DNA from: Microbacterium sp.
GTDB lineage: Bacteria > Actinomycetota > Actinomycetes > Actinomycetales > Microbacteriaceae
Direction: 5' to 3'
Assembly: GCA_003476465.1 (NCBI GenBank)
Contig: DMUE01000229.1
Span: 1 to 7,132 of the forward strand
DNA length: 7,132 bases
In this document: positions 1 to 7,132 of the stretch, one piece after another
Position numbering within the stretch: the stretch's first letter is position 1
How the letters are laid out: each line of letters begins with the position of its first letter
Position numbers and translations under genes: made by a program
The notes under the pieces: model-generated
What the model saw: the letters and a program-made list of their open reading frames with translations, nothing else
Databases searched by the model: none
What the model was told of the DNA's origin: nothing

Positions 1-606
1 CTGCTTGTTGGTGTCGCCGGAGTCCCAGTTGGCCTTCTGGTTGATGATCGTGTCGATCGCGATCGCGGTCTTGCCGGTCTGCCGGTCGCCGATGATCAGC
101 TGCCGCTGGCCGCGGCCGATCGGGATCATGGCGTCGATCGCCTTGATGCCGGTCTGCATGGGCTCGTGCACCGATTTACGCTGCATGACTCCGGGCGCCT
201 GTAGCTCGAGCGCGCGGCGACCCTCGGTCGCGACCGGGCCGAGGCCGTCGATCGGGTTTCCGAGCGGGTCGACGACGCGACCCAGGTACCCGTCACCGAC
301 GGCGACCGAGAGCACCTCACCGGTGCGGGTGACCGAGTTGCCGGCCTCGATGCCCGAGAATTCACCGAGAACGACGACACCGATCTCGTGCTGGTCCAGG
401 TTCAGGGCGAGGCCCTGCGTGCCGTCCTCGAACGTCACGAGCTCGTTGGCCATGACGCCGGGCAGGCCCTCGACGTGGGCGATGCCGTCCGAAGCGTCGA
501 CGACCGTGCCGACCTCGGTCGCGGCCGCCCCCGAGGGCTCATACGCGGCGGCGAAGTCCTTCAGCGCGTCACGGATGACGTCGGGGCTGATCGATAGTTC
601 TGCCAT
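1..606 (-). CDS. atpA: ATP synthase F1 subunit alpha, N-terminal 202 residues (3' end beyond window)
   Basis: Alpha subunit of the F1 head, the non-catalytic nucleotide-binding partner of beta, on the cytoplasmic face of the membrane. The visible part covers the N-terminal segment that contacts delta (about residues 1-25), the beta-barrel domain (about 28-95) and the start of the nucleotide-binding domain. The family signature [11 protein letters not shown] lies at 111-121 and the Walker A loop GDRQTGKT at 173-180 (window 67-90), with K179 and T180 as the phosphate and Mg ligands. These positions fit full-length alpha subunits of about 500-550 residues, so roughly 60% of the gene lies past the left edge. 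The ATG at 604-606 is preceded by a purine-rich AGAGGAAG ribosome binding site at 610-617. Last gene of the atp run visible here, 79 bases after atpH. The reading frame is intact to the edge. Identification is secure. Confidence 0.98.
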   Translation of the reverse strand, partial: MAELSISPDVIRDALKDFAAAYEPSGAAATEVGTVVDASDGIAHVEGLPGVMANELVTFEDGTQGLALNLDQHEIGVVVLGEFSGIEAGNSVTRTGEVLSVAVGDGYLGRVVDPLGNPIDGLGPVATEGRRALELQAPGVMQRKSVHEPMQTGIKAIDAMIPIGRGQRQLIIGDRQTGKTAIAIDTIINQKANWDSGDTNKQ

Positions 607-685
607 TGTCTTCCTCTGTCTTGAGAGTGCTGTCTGATGCGGGGCTCTCGCTCCGCGGTCCGCACGGGGTGCGGGAAATCTCGGT
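607..685 (-). other. atpH-atpA intergenic spacer with short GC hairpin
   Basis: This 79-base spacer is the longest gap between atp structural genes in the window. At 660-674 it holds a perfect 6-bp inverted repeat (CCGCAC, three-base loop, GTGCGG), about 11 bases beyond the atpH stop. No U-tract follows the stem in the transcribed direction, so it does not look like an intrinsic terminator. A role in 3'-end protection or in setting relative expression of delta and alpha is inference only. The rest of the spacer shows nothing beyond the atpA ribosome binding site. Confidence 0.45.
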
Positions 686-1477
686 TCAGCCCGCCAATCG
701 CTGGCGGAGTTCCGCGAGGCGGGCCGCGACCGATGCGTCGATGATGTCGTCCGCGATCTGCACGCGCAGTCCTCCCACCACGGAGGCGTCCACGACCGTG
801 TTGAGCGAGACGTCTCGGCCGTACTTGGCGCTGAGCATCCGGATCAACTGAGCGGCCTGGGCGTCGGAGAGCGGCGTCGCCGTCGTGACCGTGGCAACCG
901 TGCGGTTGCGCTGGTCCGACACGATCCGCATGGTACGGGACAGCGCCTCACGTACACGACGCTCCCCCGGCTGCTGCACGATCGACGACACGATCAGCGC
1001 CGTGGCCGCGCTGACGCGACCGCCGAGCAGCGTGTCGACGAGAGCACCCTTCGACGGCGCGTCGCCCAGTCGGCTGCCAAGGGCGAGTTCGAGCTCGGGA
1101 TTCGCCGTGACCGTCCGCGAGAAGGAGAACAGCTCGCTCGCGAGGTCGGCCGTTTCGTCGGCGATCGCCGCAACACGGATGGCCAGTTCTTCTATGCCTG
1201 CGACGAGATCTGTCGCCGACGACCACCTCTGCTCCACCGCGATCGAGAGGAGTGTGACGGTCGCAGGCGCGAACGCTGCGCCGAAGACATCCGTCACGAC
1301 CTGCCGACGGGATGCCGTCGACGCCGAGGGATCGGCGAGCGCTCCGCTCAGGTGAGACGACGACCCGATGACCCGCGCCGCCTGGAAGAGCTGCCCCGCC
1401 ACGGCGAGGTCGAGGCCCTTCGCAGTCGCGAGCTCGGCGTTGGCCGCCTGCAGTGCCTGAGTGGTCGCGCTGCCCAT
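686..1477 (-). CDS. atpH: ATP synthase subunit delta (OSCP homologue), long actinobacterial form
   Basis: Delta caps the F1 head and ties it to the peripheral stalk (subunit b). The protein is 263 residues, clearly longer than the 177 of E. coli. The C-terminal part (about 191-263) has the usual OSCP/delta pattern: a PLS segment near 202-204, YGRDVSL at 219-225, VGGLRV at 234-239 and IDASV at 246-250. The N-terminal part appears to contain the helical domain twice, at residues 24-99 and 110-185, alignable without gaps. The ATG at 1475-1477 overlaps the last base of the atpF stop (TAATG on the coding strand). A GGGGAAGG ribosome binding site at 1485-1492 lies inside the atpF end, so translation is probably coupled. 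Unlike mycobacteria, b and delta are separate genes here. Identification is firm; the duplicated domain is my reading of the sequence. Confidence 0.96.
   Translation of the reverse strand: MGSATTQALQAANAELATAKGLDLAVAGQLFQAARVIGSSSHLSGALADPSASTASRRQVVTDVFGAAFAPATVTLLSIAVEQRWSSATDLVAGIEELAIRVAAIADETADLASELFSFSRTVTANPELELALGSRLGDAPSKGALVDTLLGGRVSAATALIVSSIVQQPGERRVREALSRTMRIVSDQRNRTVATVTTATPLSDAQAAQLIRMLSAKYGRDVSLNTVVDASVVGGLRVQIADDIIDASVAARLAELRQRLAG
923..1408 (-). repeat. Degenerate internal protein duplication within delta
   Basis: Residues 24-99 (window 1181-1408) and 110-185 (window 923-1150) of delta align at a constant offset of 86 residues with no gap. By my count 15 of 57 positions are identical between residues 27-83 and 113-169, including LF at 30-31/116-117, R35/R121, AL at 46-47/132-133, G66/G152, AT at 72-73/158-159 and Q83/Q169. 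The hydrophobic spacing is also kept. Both copies resemble the same N-terminal helical segment of canonical delta. The DNA itself is no longer visibly repetitive, so the duplication is old. Confidence 0.6.
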
Positions 1478-2046
1478 TACTCGGCCTTCCCCGCAGCAGC
1501 CGTTTCGGATGCCTCGAGTTCGGCCAGGAAGCGGTCCACCACCGACTTCGCCTTGGCGTCGTCGGAGAGGGTCTCCCCGATCACGCCGCCGGCGAGATCC
1601 AGCGCGAGCGTGCCGACCTCGGACCGTAGCGATACGAGAGCGCTCTGGCGCTCCGCCTCGATCTGCGCCTGAGCGGTCGAGGTGAGACGAGCGGCCTCTG
1701 CGGTCGCTGCGTCCTTCGCCTCGGCGACGATGCGCTTACCGTCGTCGCGGGCGGCTTCGCGGATCTCGCCCGCCTCGCGGCGGGCGTCGGCCAGCTGCGC
1801 CGTGTACTCCTGCAGCGCAGACTCTGCCTGCTTCTGGGCTTCGTCGGCCTTGGCGATGTTGCCTTCGATCGCGGCAGAACGCGCGTCGAGCAGCGCCGTC
1901 ATCCGCGGAAGGATGACGCGCCAGAACACCAGCAGGATGACGACGAAGCAGACCGCCGACCAGACGATGTCATAAATCGCCGGAAGCAGCGGATTGGGCG
2001 CCTCGCCCTCGCCTACAGCGGCGAGAGTGACAAGAGCGTTCAGCAT
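1477..2046 (-). CDS. atpF: ATP synthase F0 subunit b
   Basis: Subunit b forms the peripheral stalk that holds the F1 head still while the c-ring turns. The protein has 189 residues. It has a short N-terminal segment, one transmembrane helix at about 22-45, then a long charged, alanine-rich helix (about 50-150) with the right-handed coiled-coil character typical of b dimers. Near the C-terminus come the conserved VGTLALDL (144-151) and VIGE (155-158) stretch that meets delta. The ATG at 2044-2046 has a strong AAGGAG ribosome binding site at 2052-2057 with five bases of spacing. It lies 29 bases after atpE, and its TAA stop overlaps the atpH ATG by one base. Only one b gene is visible, so a homodimeric stalk is expected. 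Identification is secure. Confidence 0.97.
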   Translation of the reverse strand: MLNALVTLAAVGEGEAPNPLLPAIYDIVWSAVCFVVILLVFWRVILPRMTALLDARSAAIEGNIAKADEAQKQAESALQEYTAQLADARREAGEIREAARDDGKRIVAEAKDAATAEAARLTSTAQAQIEAERQSALVSLRSEVGTLALDLAGGVIGETLSDDAKAKSVVDRFLAELEASETAAAGKAE

Positions 2047-2075
2047 CCTGTCTCCTTACGTGTGGGTCCGATGAC

Positions 2076-3192
<1,117 letters not shown>

Positions 3193-3354
3193 CGATCAAG
3201 ACCGATGCGACGGGAATGGGGAAAGTCAACCGCGGGGGTGCACGTCACTGTGTATCGGTAAGACCGCCGAATATCTCTACGGCGTCCGTCACGAACCTCA
3301 GTTCGATGCACGGCCCAGGGGAACGTCTCAAACACTATCAAGGATCCGGTCTCG
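3193..3354 (-). other. Intergenic region upstream of atpB
   Basis: This 162-base gap separates the AtpI-like gene from atpB and is the only long spacer inside the leftward gene train. It is less GC-rich than the genes around it. It contains a candidate extended -10 promoter at 3332-3340, a 5-bp hairpin at 3292-3305 (CGAAC, loop CTCA, GTTCG), and a TTGACT hexamer (minus strand, 3224-3229) without a convincing -10 partner. No terminator with a U-tract and no known riboswitch architecture is apparent. Confidence 0.6.
3332..3340 (-). promoter_or_regulatory. Candidate extended -10 promoter for atpB and downstream atp genes
   Basis: On the minus strand this reads TGATAGTGT, matching the extended -10 pattern TGnTAnnnT of housekeeping sigma factors. 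A TCGTGA hexamer 17 bases upstream is only a weak -35. Transcription would begin near 3325 and give a leader of about 130 bases before atpB. This is a motif-only call in a region where a separate atp promoter makes sense. Confidence 0.35.
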
Positions 3355-3867
3355 TCACGAATCCGCGGACGGCTTCGTGATGCTCTCCGGCGTCTCAGGG
3401 GCAGCGCTATCCGCCGGCAGCGACACGTCGCTCACGTAGGGCAGGCGCATCCGCAGCATCACGATCACATCGACGCTCAACGACGCCACGACCCCGGCCG
3501 TCAGTCCGACGAAGAAGATCGGCGGCACGACCCAGTCCTGGCCGCGCAGGAGCACGAGCACGACGATGAAGACGACGAATTTCAGCAGCCATCCGCCGAG
3601 GACGATTCCGAAGAAGATCGGGACGAACAGCGGATCGCCGAACCACCGGTTTGCGATCAGGATGCTCGCCGCGGTGATACCGAGGAACACGGCGGCGGTC
3701 AGGACGCCCGCCAGCGCACTGAAGGATCCCTCCGCCTGCGCGAGGAGATAACCGACGATCGCCCCGAGAACGGCGAGGGCGCCCGTGAGCAGCCCTCCCC
3801 AGCGCAGCACCGCGGTGAGGATCGGCGTGCTGCTGAGGGAGCGGGGGGTCGGGGCGGGGTCGGTCAT
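3355..3867 (-). CDS. AtpI-like small membrane protein upstream of atpB (Rv1303-position homologue)
   Basis: A 170-residue membrane protein with four predicted helices at about 22-44, 50-72, 81-107 and 114-137. It has a short N-terminal tail and a proline- and acid-rich C-terminal tail from about 148. Its size, topology and position directly before atpB match the AtpI/UncI-like proteins of ATP synthase operons, thought to help assemble the c-ring or support cation supply. Sequence similarity to E. coli AtpI is not obvious to me, so the assignment is mainly positional. The ATG at 3865-3867 has a strong TGGAGGAA ribosome binding site at 3873-3880. The same frame stays open far upstream, but that part lies antiframe within the transferase gene and is not coding. 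The ATG overlaps the preceding stop by four bases (ATGA). Gene reality is high, exact role unproven. Confidence 0.85.
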   Translation of the reverse strand: MTDPAPTPRSLSSTPILTAVLRWGGLLTGALAVLGAIVGYLLAQAEGSFSALAGVLTAAVFLGITAASILIANRWFGDPLFVPIFFGIVLGGWLLKFVVFIVVLVLLRGQDWVVPPIFFVGLTAGVVASLSVDVIVMLRMRLPYVSDVSLPADSAAPETPESITKPSADS

Positions 3868-5039
3868 GGCAGTTCCTCCACGGGGGTGAGAATTTCGTCG
3901 GGGCCGCGCGTGTCCGCGTCGCGACGACGGCGGCGAGAGGGCATGAACGTCAGCACGAGGCATGCGGCGACCCCGACGACGGCGAAGCCGACACCGATCC
4001 AGTACGAGAGTTGGTTGCGTTCCGCGATGAACATCAGCAGCACCGCGAAGCTGATCACGGCCGTCCACGCGTAGAAGATGAGGACCGCGTCGCGGTCGCT
4101 GTGCCCCATGTCGAGCATGCGGTGGTGCAGGTGCTTGCGATCCGGCGAGAACGGGCTCTTGCCCGCGTGGAGTCGCCGAAGCACCGCCATGCCGAAGTCG
4201 AGCAGAGGCAACAGCACGACGACGATCGGCAAGACGATCGGGATGAACGCACCGAGTAGTTGCGAGCGACCGATGTCCTCGGGATCGAGCGCGCCGGGCG
4301 GGATCGCCCCCGTGATCGCGATCGCCGAGGTCGCCATGAGCAGCCCGAGCAGGAGTGCGCCCGAGTCGCCCATGAACAGCTTCGCGGGGCTCCAGTTCAG
4401 AGGGAGGAATCCGAGGCACGTGCCGACCAGCGCGGCCGCGATGAAGGTGGCGAGCGAGAAGTTGCTCGTCGCGAATTCACGCAACAACAGGTAGGAGTAG
4501 ACGAAGAAGACGCCGTTCGCGATGAGGCAGACGCCCGCGACGAGCCCGTCCAACCCGTCGATGAAGTTGACCGCGTTCATCACGACGACGATGGAGAAAA
4601 CCGTCAGGGTGAAACTGACCCAACTCGACCCGACGGTCAACCCGCCGATCGGCAGCGAATAGATCTGCAGTCCCCCGAGTCCGGCGATGAGGCCCGCGGC
4701 GAGAAATTGGGCGCCGAGCTTGATGAGCCAGTCGAGGTCCCAGAGGTCGTCGATGACACCGACGACGACGATCAGCAGCATCGCGCCGAGGATCGCGTAG
4801 ATCTGCTGCGGGGACGACCAGAACGGGCTGAAGAAATCGTTCGCACGCGACACCAGGAACGCCGCGAGGATCCCGAAGAACATCGCAACGCCGCCCAGAC
4901 GCGGCGTGGGCGTCTTGTGCACGTCGCGCTCGCGGATGCCGGGATACAGCTTGAACCGCATGCTCAACTGCCAGACGGCCCAGGTGAGCCCGAACGTCAA
5001 GAACGCGGTGAAGAGGATCGTGAAGATGTACTGCTTCAT
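3864..5039 (-). CDS. wecA: Undecaprenyl/decaprenyl-phosphate GlcNAc-1-phosphate transferase, WecA/MraY family
   Basis: A 391-residue polytopic membrane enzyme of the polyprenyl-phosphate N-acetylhexosamine-1-phosphate transferase family. It most likely moves GlcNAc-1-phosphate from UDP-GlcNAc to the lipid carrier on the inner membrane face, the first step of cell-wall linker or polysaccharide assembly. Family motifs appear in order: RDVHKTPTPRLGG at 38-50, the IDD pair D97-D98, NAVNFIDGLDG at 155-165 with D161 and D164, MGDSG at 223-227, and the basic HLHHR motif at 303-307. About ten hydrophobic helices are visible, followed by an arginine-rich cytoplasmic tail from 369. The HLHH motif and the position before the AtpI-like gene match WecA/Rfe (Rv1302) rather than MraY. 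The ATG at 5037-5039 overlaps the preceding stop by four bases and lacks a clear ribosome binding site, so coupling is likely. Confidence 0.92.
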   Translation of the reverse strand: MKQYIFTILFTAFLTFGLTWAVWQLSMRFKLYPGIRERDVHKTPTPRLGGVAMFFGILAAFLVSRANDFFSPFWSSPQQIYAILGAMLLIVVVGVIDDLWDLDWLIKLGAQFLAAGLIAGLGGLQIYSLPIGGLTVGSSWVSFTLTVFSIVVVMNAVNFIDGLDGLVAGVCLIANGVFFVYSYLLLREFATSNFSLATFIAAALVGTCLGFLPLNWSPAKLFMGDSGALLLGLLMATSAIAITGAIPPGALDPEDIGRSQLLGAFIPIVLPIVVVLLPLLDFGMAVLRRLHAGKSPFSPDRKHLHHRMLDMGHSDRDAVLIFYAWTAVISFAVLLMFIAERNQLSYWIGVGFAVVGVAACLVLTFMPSRRRRRDADTRGPDEILTPVEELP

Positions 5040-5713
5040 GCCGCGGCATCCGATTCGAGCGCATCGCCGAGGATCTCGCGCAGGCGCTCGAGCGGAACCG
5101 CACCCTCACGGAGCACGCGCACGCGTGCGTCCTCTTCGTGCCCGCTCAGGGCGGTCGCGTCGACTATCGTCGATGCGACCCCCGTGGCGGATGCGCCGTC
5201 GTCGAGATAGACCCTGACGCTGCTGCGCAGCATCGCCTCGGCATCGAGAACGGATGTCGCCGCCGGCCGTCCGGTGAGATTCGCGCTGGAAACGGCCAGG
5301 GGCCCCGCATCCTGGATGAGTTCCAGAGCCACCCGGTGATCCGGCATCCGTACCGCGACGGTTCCGTTCGTCTCGCCGAGATCCCACGCGAGGGAGGGTT
5401 GACTCGGGAGGACGATCGTCAGGCCGCCGGGCCACAGCTCCTCGATGAGTCGCTCGACCGGCTCGGGCACCTCCGTGACGAGGGCCGCCAGCATCGGAGC
5501 CCCAGACACGAGCACGGGCGGCGGGGACTGGCGACCCCGGCCCTTCGCGGCGAGGAGTCCCGAGACAGCGGCCGGGCTGAAGGCGTCCGCAGCGACACCG
5601 TACACAGTGTCGGTGGGGAGGACGACGAGTTCGCCGCGCGCGATCGACCGGCGTGCGTGCCGCAGGCCGGCGAGGAGCTGCGCCTCGTCGCGGCAGTCGA
5701 AGATGTCGGACAT
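5036..5713 (-). CDS. L-threonylcarbamoyladenylate synthase, TsaC/Sua5/YrdC type
   Basis: Makes threonylcarbamoyl-AMP from threonine, bicarbonate and ATP, the first step of the t6A37 modification of ANN-decoding tRNAs, in the cytoplasm. The 225-residue protein is a single YrdC-fold domain. It shows LPTDTVYG at 32-39, the KxR element K57-G58-R59, SSAN at 142-145 (the SxN element), STIVD at 181-185 and a final RxG at 202-204. It is somewhat longer than E. coli TsaC (190) and lacks the extra C-terminal domain of Sua5 proteins of about 340 residues, so both names are used for this type. The ATG at 5711-5713 is the only upstream start, since an in-frame stop lies four codons before it, with a modest GGCGGGA ribosome binding site. 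It follows prmC by 43 bases and overlaps the transferase start by four bases. Confidence 0.95.
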   Translation of the reverse strand: MSDIFDCRDEAQLLAGLRHARRSIARGELVVLPTDTVYGVAADAFSPAAVSGLLAAKGRGRQSPPPVLVSGAPMLAALVTEVPEPVERLIEELWPGGLTIVLPSQPSLAWDLGETNGTVAVRMPDHRVALELIQDAGPLAVSSANLTGRPAATSVLDAEAMLRSSVRVYLDDGASATGVASTIVDATALSGHEEDARVRVLREGAVPLERLREILGDALESDAAA

Positions 5714-5756
5714 GTCCCGCCAAGTCTACGGCGGGGCATCCGGGTTGCCCTTCCGG

Positions 5757-6644
5757 TCAGGGCCGCAGCGCGGTGGTCGCACGGTCGCGCATGGTCAGAT
5801 CCGGATGCGTCGCGGCGGCCCGCCAGCCGTCGGCGGCGAGAATCTCACGCACGCCCGCGCCCTGCCACTCACCGTGCTCGATGACGACCGTGCCGCCCGG
5901 GTGGACGAGCCGCAACGCGGCGCGACTGACCCGGCGCACCACATCGAGACCGTCGGGACCGCCGTACAGCGCCGCTTCGGGGTCGTGAAAGCGCACCTCG
6001 GGATCGCGTGGGAGAGCACCGTCGGGTACGTACGGAGGATTGGACACGACGACATCCACCGTCCCGTCCAGCTCCGGCAACGCCGTGTCGAGATCTCCGT
6101 GCACGATTCGGGCATTGCTCGCGCCGACGTACTCGGCATTGCCCCGCGCCCAGATGAAGGCATCCGGCGACTTCTCGACGCCGTACACCCGCGCGTGCGG
6201 GACCTCGTTCGCCAATGCCAGCGCCAGTGCCCCGCTCCCCGTACCGAGATCGACCGCGATGGGAGCCGGGGATGGCACCGCATCGAGCGCGTCGATGGCG
6301 AACTGAGCCACGATCTCGGTCTCGGGCCGGGGCACGAAGACACCCGGGCCCACCCGCAGCACCAGGCGGCGAAACGGTGCGAGACCGGTGAGGTGCTGCA
6401 GCGGAACACGTGCAGCGCGGCGCTCGACGAGGGAGGCGAGGGTCGAGGCCTCCGCCGCCTGGATCGCGTCGCCGCGGATGCCGGCGGCCTGCACTCCCCC
6501 GCGGCTCGTACCGAGAACGTGCGCGGCGAGCAGCTCGACGTCGACGCCGGGATCGGCGACGCCCGCCACGGCGAGTCGGTCGGCGGCCTCCCGCAGCACG
6601 ATCGAGAGCGGGCGGGAGGACACGGGGTCTTCGGAGAGGCGCAT
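5757..6644 (-). CDS. prmC: Peptide chain release factor N5-glutamine methyltransferase
   Basis: PrmC (HemK) methylates the glutamine of the GGQ motif in release factors RF1 and RF2 using S-adenosylmethionine, which raises termination efficiency. From the ATG at 6642-6644 the protein has 295 residues, close to the 277 of E. coli. It has an N-terminal helical domain that binds the release factor (about 1-80), then PRPETE at 105-110, the SAM-binding DLGTGSG at 132-138, and the catalytic NPPY at 202-205 that holds the target glutamine. A GTG at 6672-6674 would add ten residues. I prefer the ATG because the added residues look unlike the family and neither start has a strong ribosome binding site. 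It is the first gene of the leftward train. Its usual partner prfA does not lie directly upstream here. Confidence 0.95.
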   Translation of the reverse strand: MRLSEDPVSSRPLSIVLREAADRLAVAGVADPGVDVELLAAHVLGTSRGGVQAAGIRGDAIQAAEASTLASLVERRAARVPLQHLTGLAPFRRLVLRVGPGVFVPRPETEIVAQFAIDALDAVPSPAPIAVDLGTGSGALALALANEVPHARVYGVEKSPDAFIWARGNAEYVGASNARIVHGDLDTALPELDGTVDVVVSNPPYVPDGALPRDPEVRFHDPEAALYGGPDGLDVVRRVSRAALRLVHPGGTVVIEHGEWQGAGVREILAADGWRAAATHPDLTMRDRATTALRP

Positions 6645-6730
6645 GAGCGCCCCCACGTTACCGCGGGCCACCACCCGGAGGGCCCGTCCGCGGATTCGTC
6701 ACAATCGCGCCGAGTCCGACACGCCTCGCC

Positions 6731-6736
6731 TAGGCT
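6731..6736 (+). promoter_or_regulatory. Candidate -10 box for cysK
   Basis: TAGGCT fits the TAnnnT pattern of actinobacterial housekeeping -10 boxes and lies 86 bases before the cysK ATG. No recognisable -35 is present 16-19 bases upstream, so the call is weak. Transcription would start near 6743, inside the inverted repeat at 6735-6756. Confidence 0.3.
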
Positions 6737-6756
6737 CGTCGGAGCGGGTCGACGAG
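6735..6756 (+). repeat. Perfect inverted repeat, possible operator or leader hairpin of cysK
   Basis: CTCGTCG at 6735-6741 and CGACGAG at 6750-6756 form a perfect 7-bp inverted repeat with an 8-base spacer. A G-U pair could extend the stem to eight in RNA. Its position over the likely cysK start point suits either a repressor operator or an RNA hairpin. The binding factor, if any, cannot be named from sequence. Confidence 0.45.
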
Positions 6757-6785
6757 GACAGCGAGGTTCGTCCCATCCCGCTTTC

Positions 6786-6815
6786 CCCGTGAAATCCCGT
6801 GACACCCCGAAAGGC
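6786..6815 (+). repeat. Ten-base-period direct repeats before cysK
   Basis: CCCGTGA occurs at 6786-6792 and 6796-6802, and a shortened CCCGA follows at 6806-6810, all in exact 10-base register. The last unit merges into the GAAAGG ribosome binding site of cysK at 6809-6814, seven bases before the ATG. The helical periodicity would put protein contacts on one face of the DNA, but chance in GC-rich sequence is not excluded. Confidence 0.4.
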
Positions 6816-6821
6816 ACGCCC

Positions 6822-7132
6822 ATGGCCGGCATCCACCCCGACATCACCTCCGCGTTCGGAAACACCCCGCTCGTCCGCCTGAACCGGGTCACCGAGGGCC
6901 TCGGCGGCGTTGTGCTGGCGAAGCTGGAGTTCTACAACCCGGTCTCGAGCGTCAAGGACCGCCTGGGCATCGCGATCGTCGATGCGGCCGAAGCATCCGG
7001 CGAATTGAAGCCGGGCGGCACTATCGTGGAGTCCACCAGCGGCAACACGGGAATCGCTCTCGCGATGGTCGGTGCCGCACGGGGGTACAAGGTCATCCTG
7101 ACGATGCCCGCCTCCATGTCGAAGGAGCGCCG
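6822..7132 (+). CDS. cysK: Cysteine synthase (O-acetylserine sulfhydrylase), N-terminal 103 residues
   Basis: A PLP enzyme that makes cysteine from O-acetylserine and sulfide in the cytoplasm. The visible part opens with the family pattern GNTPLVRLN at 13-21. The Schiff-base lysine K45 follows in NPVSSVKDR (39-47), then the substrate and cofactor loop STSGNTG at 71-77, then the stretch leading to [10 protein letters not shown] at the edge. A full-length protein would be about 310 residues, so about two thirds is missing to the right. The ATG at 6822-6824 has GAAAGG at 6809-6814 with seven bases of spacing. It is the only rightward gene and is divergent from prmC. The SSVKDR version and the SKERR ending favour CysK over cystathionine beta-synthase, but CysM-like or CBS-like paralogues cannot be fully excluded from this fragment. 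Confidence 0.93.
   Translation, partial: MAGIHPDITSAFGNTPLVRLNRVTEGLGGVVLAKLEFYNPVSSVKDRLGIAIVDAAEASGELKPGGTIVESTSGNTGIALAMVGAARGYKVILTMPASMSKER

Larger units (their letters stand above)
6645..6821. other. Divergent prmC-cysK intergenic region
   Basis: This 177-base spacer must hold the start signals for cysK (rightward) and probably for the leftward prmC train. It contains a TAGGCT hexamer at 6731-6736 within the palindrome GCCTAGGC (6728-6735), an adjoining 7-bp inverted repeat, and 10-base-period direct repeats that run into the cysK ribosome binding site. No convincing -35 box or U-tract terminator was found on either strand. No RNA gene or small coding frame with a ribosome binding site is apparent. 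Confidence 0.7.

Noticed and set aside
1477..2046. Possible b-delta fusion as in mycobacteria
   Set aside because: A TAA stop ends atpF and atpH has its own ATG and ribosome binding site. The two are separate, overlapping genes.
3224..3229. TTGACT (minus strand) as a -35 box close to atpB
   Set aside because: The hexamers 16-18 bases downstream (such as ATCGGT) are poor -10 matches, so the element is not supported as a promoter.
3868..4419. Upstream extension of the AtpI-like reading frame
   Set aside because: The frame stays open but lies inside wecA in another frame and gives an Arg/His-rich sequence. The strong ribosome binding site at 3873-3880 fixes the start at 3867.
4260..5210. A 316-codon plus-strand open frame opposite wecA
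   Set aside because: Same pattern: charged low-complexity product, antisense to a gene with complete family motifs. Not coding.
5734..5750. Five-bp inverted repeat (GGGCA / TGCCC) between prmC and the TsaC-type gene
   Set aside because: Short stem with a seven-base loop and no U-tract. Expected by chance in GC-rich DNA and not a credible terminator.
6656..6661. TAACGT (minus strand) as a -10 box for prmC
   Set aside because: It fits TAnnnT, but no -35 is present and the implied leader of only 4-6 bases fits neither a leaderless nor a normal transcript well.
5795..6892. A 365-codon minus-strand open frame overlapping prmC and the start of cysK
   Set aside because: It is out of frame with prmC, Ser/Arg/Cys-rich, and crosses the divergent spacer. 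prmC carries the real motifs in another frame.

Overview
This is a housekeeping segment of a GC-rich actinobacterial chromosome. The family is most likely Microbacteriaceae (Micrococcales), perhaps Microbacterium. That assignment rests on the gene order, the strong G/C bias at third codon positions, the separate atpF and atpH genes (fused as b-delta in mycobacteria) and the feel of the protein sequences. No database comparison was possible.

Layout. Almost the whole window is one leftward (minus-strand) gene train. Read in the direction of transcription from about 6644 down to 1 it runs: prmC (release-factor glutamine methyltransferase), a TsaC/Sua5-type threonylcarbamoyl-AMP synthase, a WecA/MraY-family polyprenyl-phosphate GlcNAc-1-phosphate transferase, a small four-helix AtpI-like membrane protein, then atpB (a), atpE (c), atpF (b), atpH (delta) and the first 202 codons of atpA (alpha), which runs off the left edge. 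The order prmC - sua5 - wecA - atpI-like - atpBEFHA matches the order I know from Mycobacterium tuberculosis (Rv1300-Rv1308). At the right end a rightward cysK (O-acetylserine sulfhydrylase) starts at 6822 and runs off the edge. It is divergent from prmC across a 177-base spacer.

How the genes work together. Several junctions overlap by one or four bases (tsaC/wecA, wecA/atpI-like, atpF/atpH), which suggests translational coupling. The 162-base gap before atpB is the only sizeable internal spacer. It holds a plausible extended -10 promoter, so the ATP synthase structural genes may be transcribed both by read-through and on their own. The five atp genes encode the membrane ring and stator (a, c, b), the stalk cap (delta) and the start of the catalytic head (alpha). 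The upstream genes serve translation termination, tRNA t6A modification and lipid-linked glycan synthesis.

Novelty. I see no undescribed system here. The most interesting points are an internal, gap-free duplication of the N-terminal domain in the delta subunit, uncertainty over the atpB start codon, an inverted repeat and 10-base-period direct repeats ahead of cysK, and the absence of prfA next to prmC.
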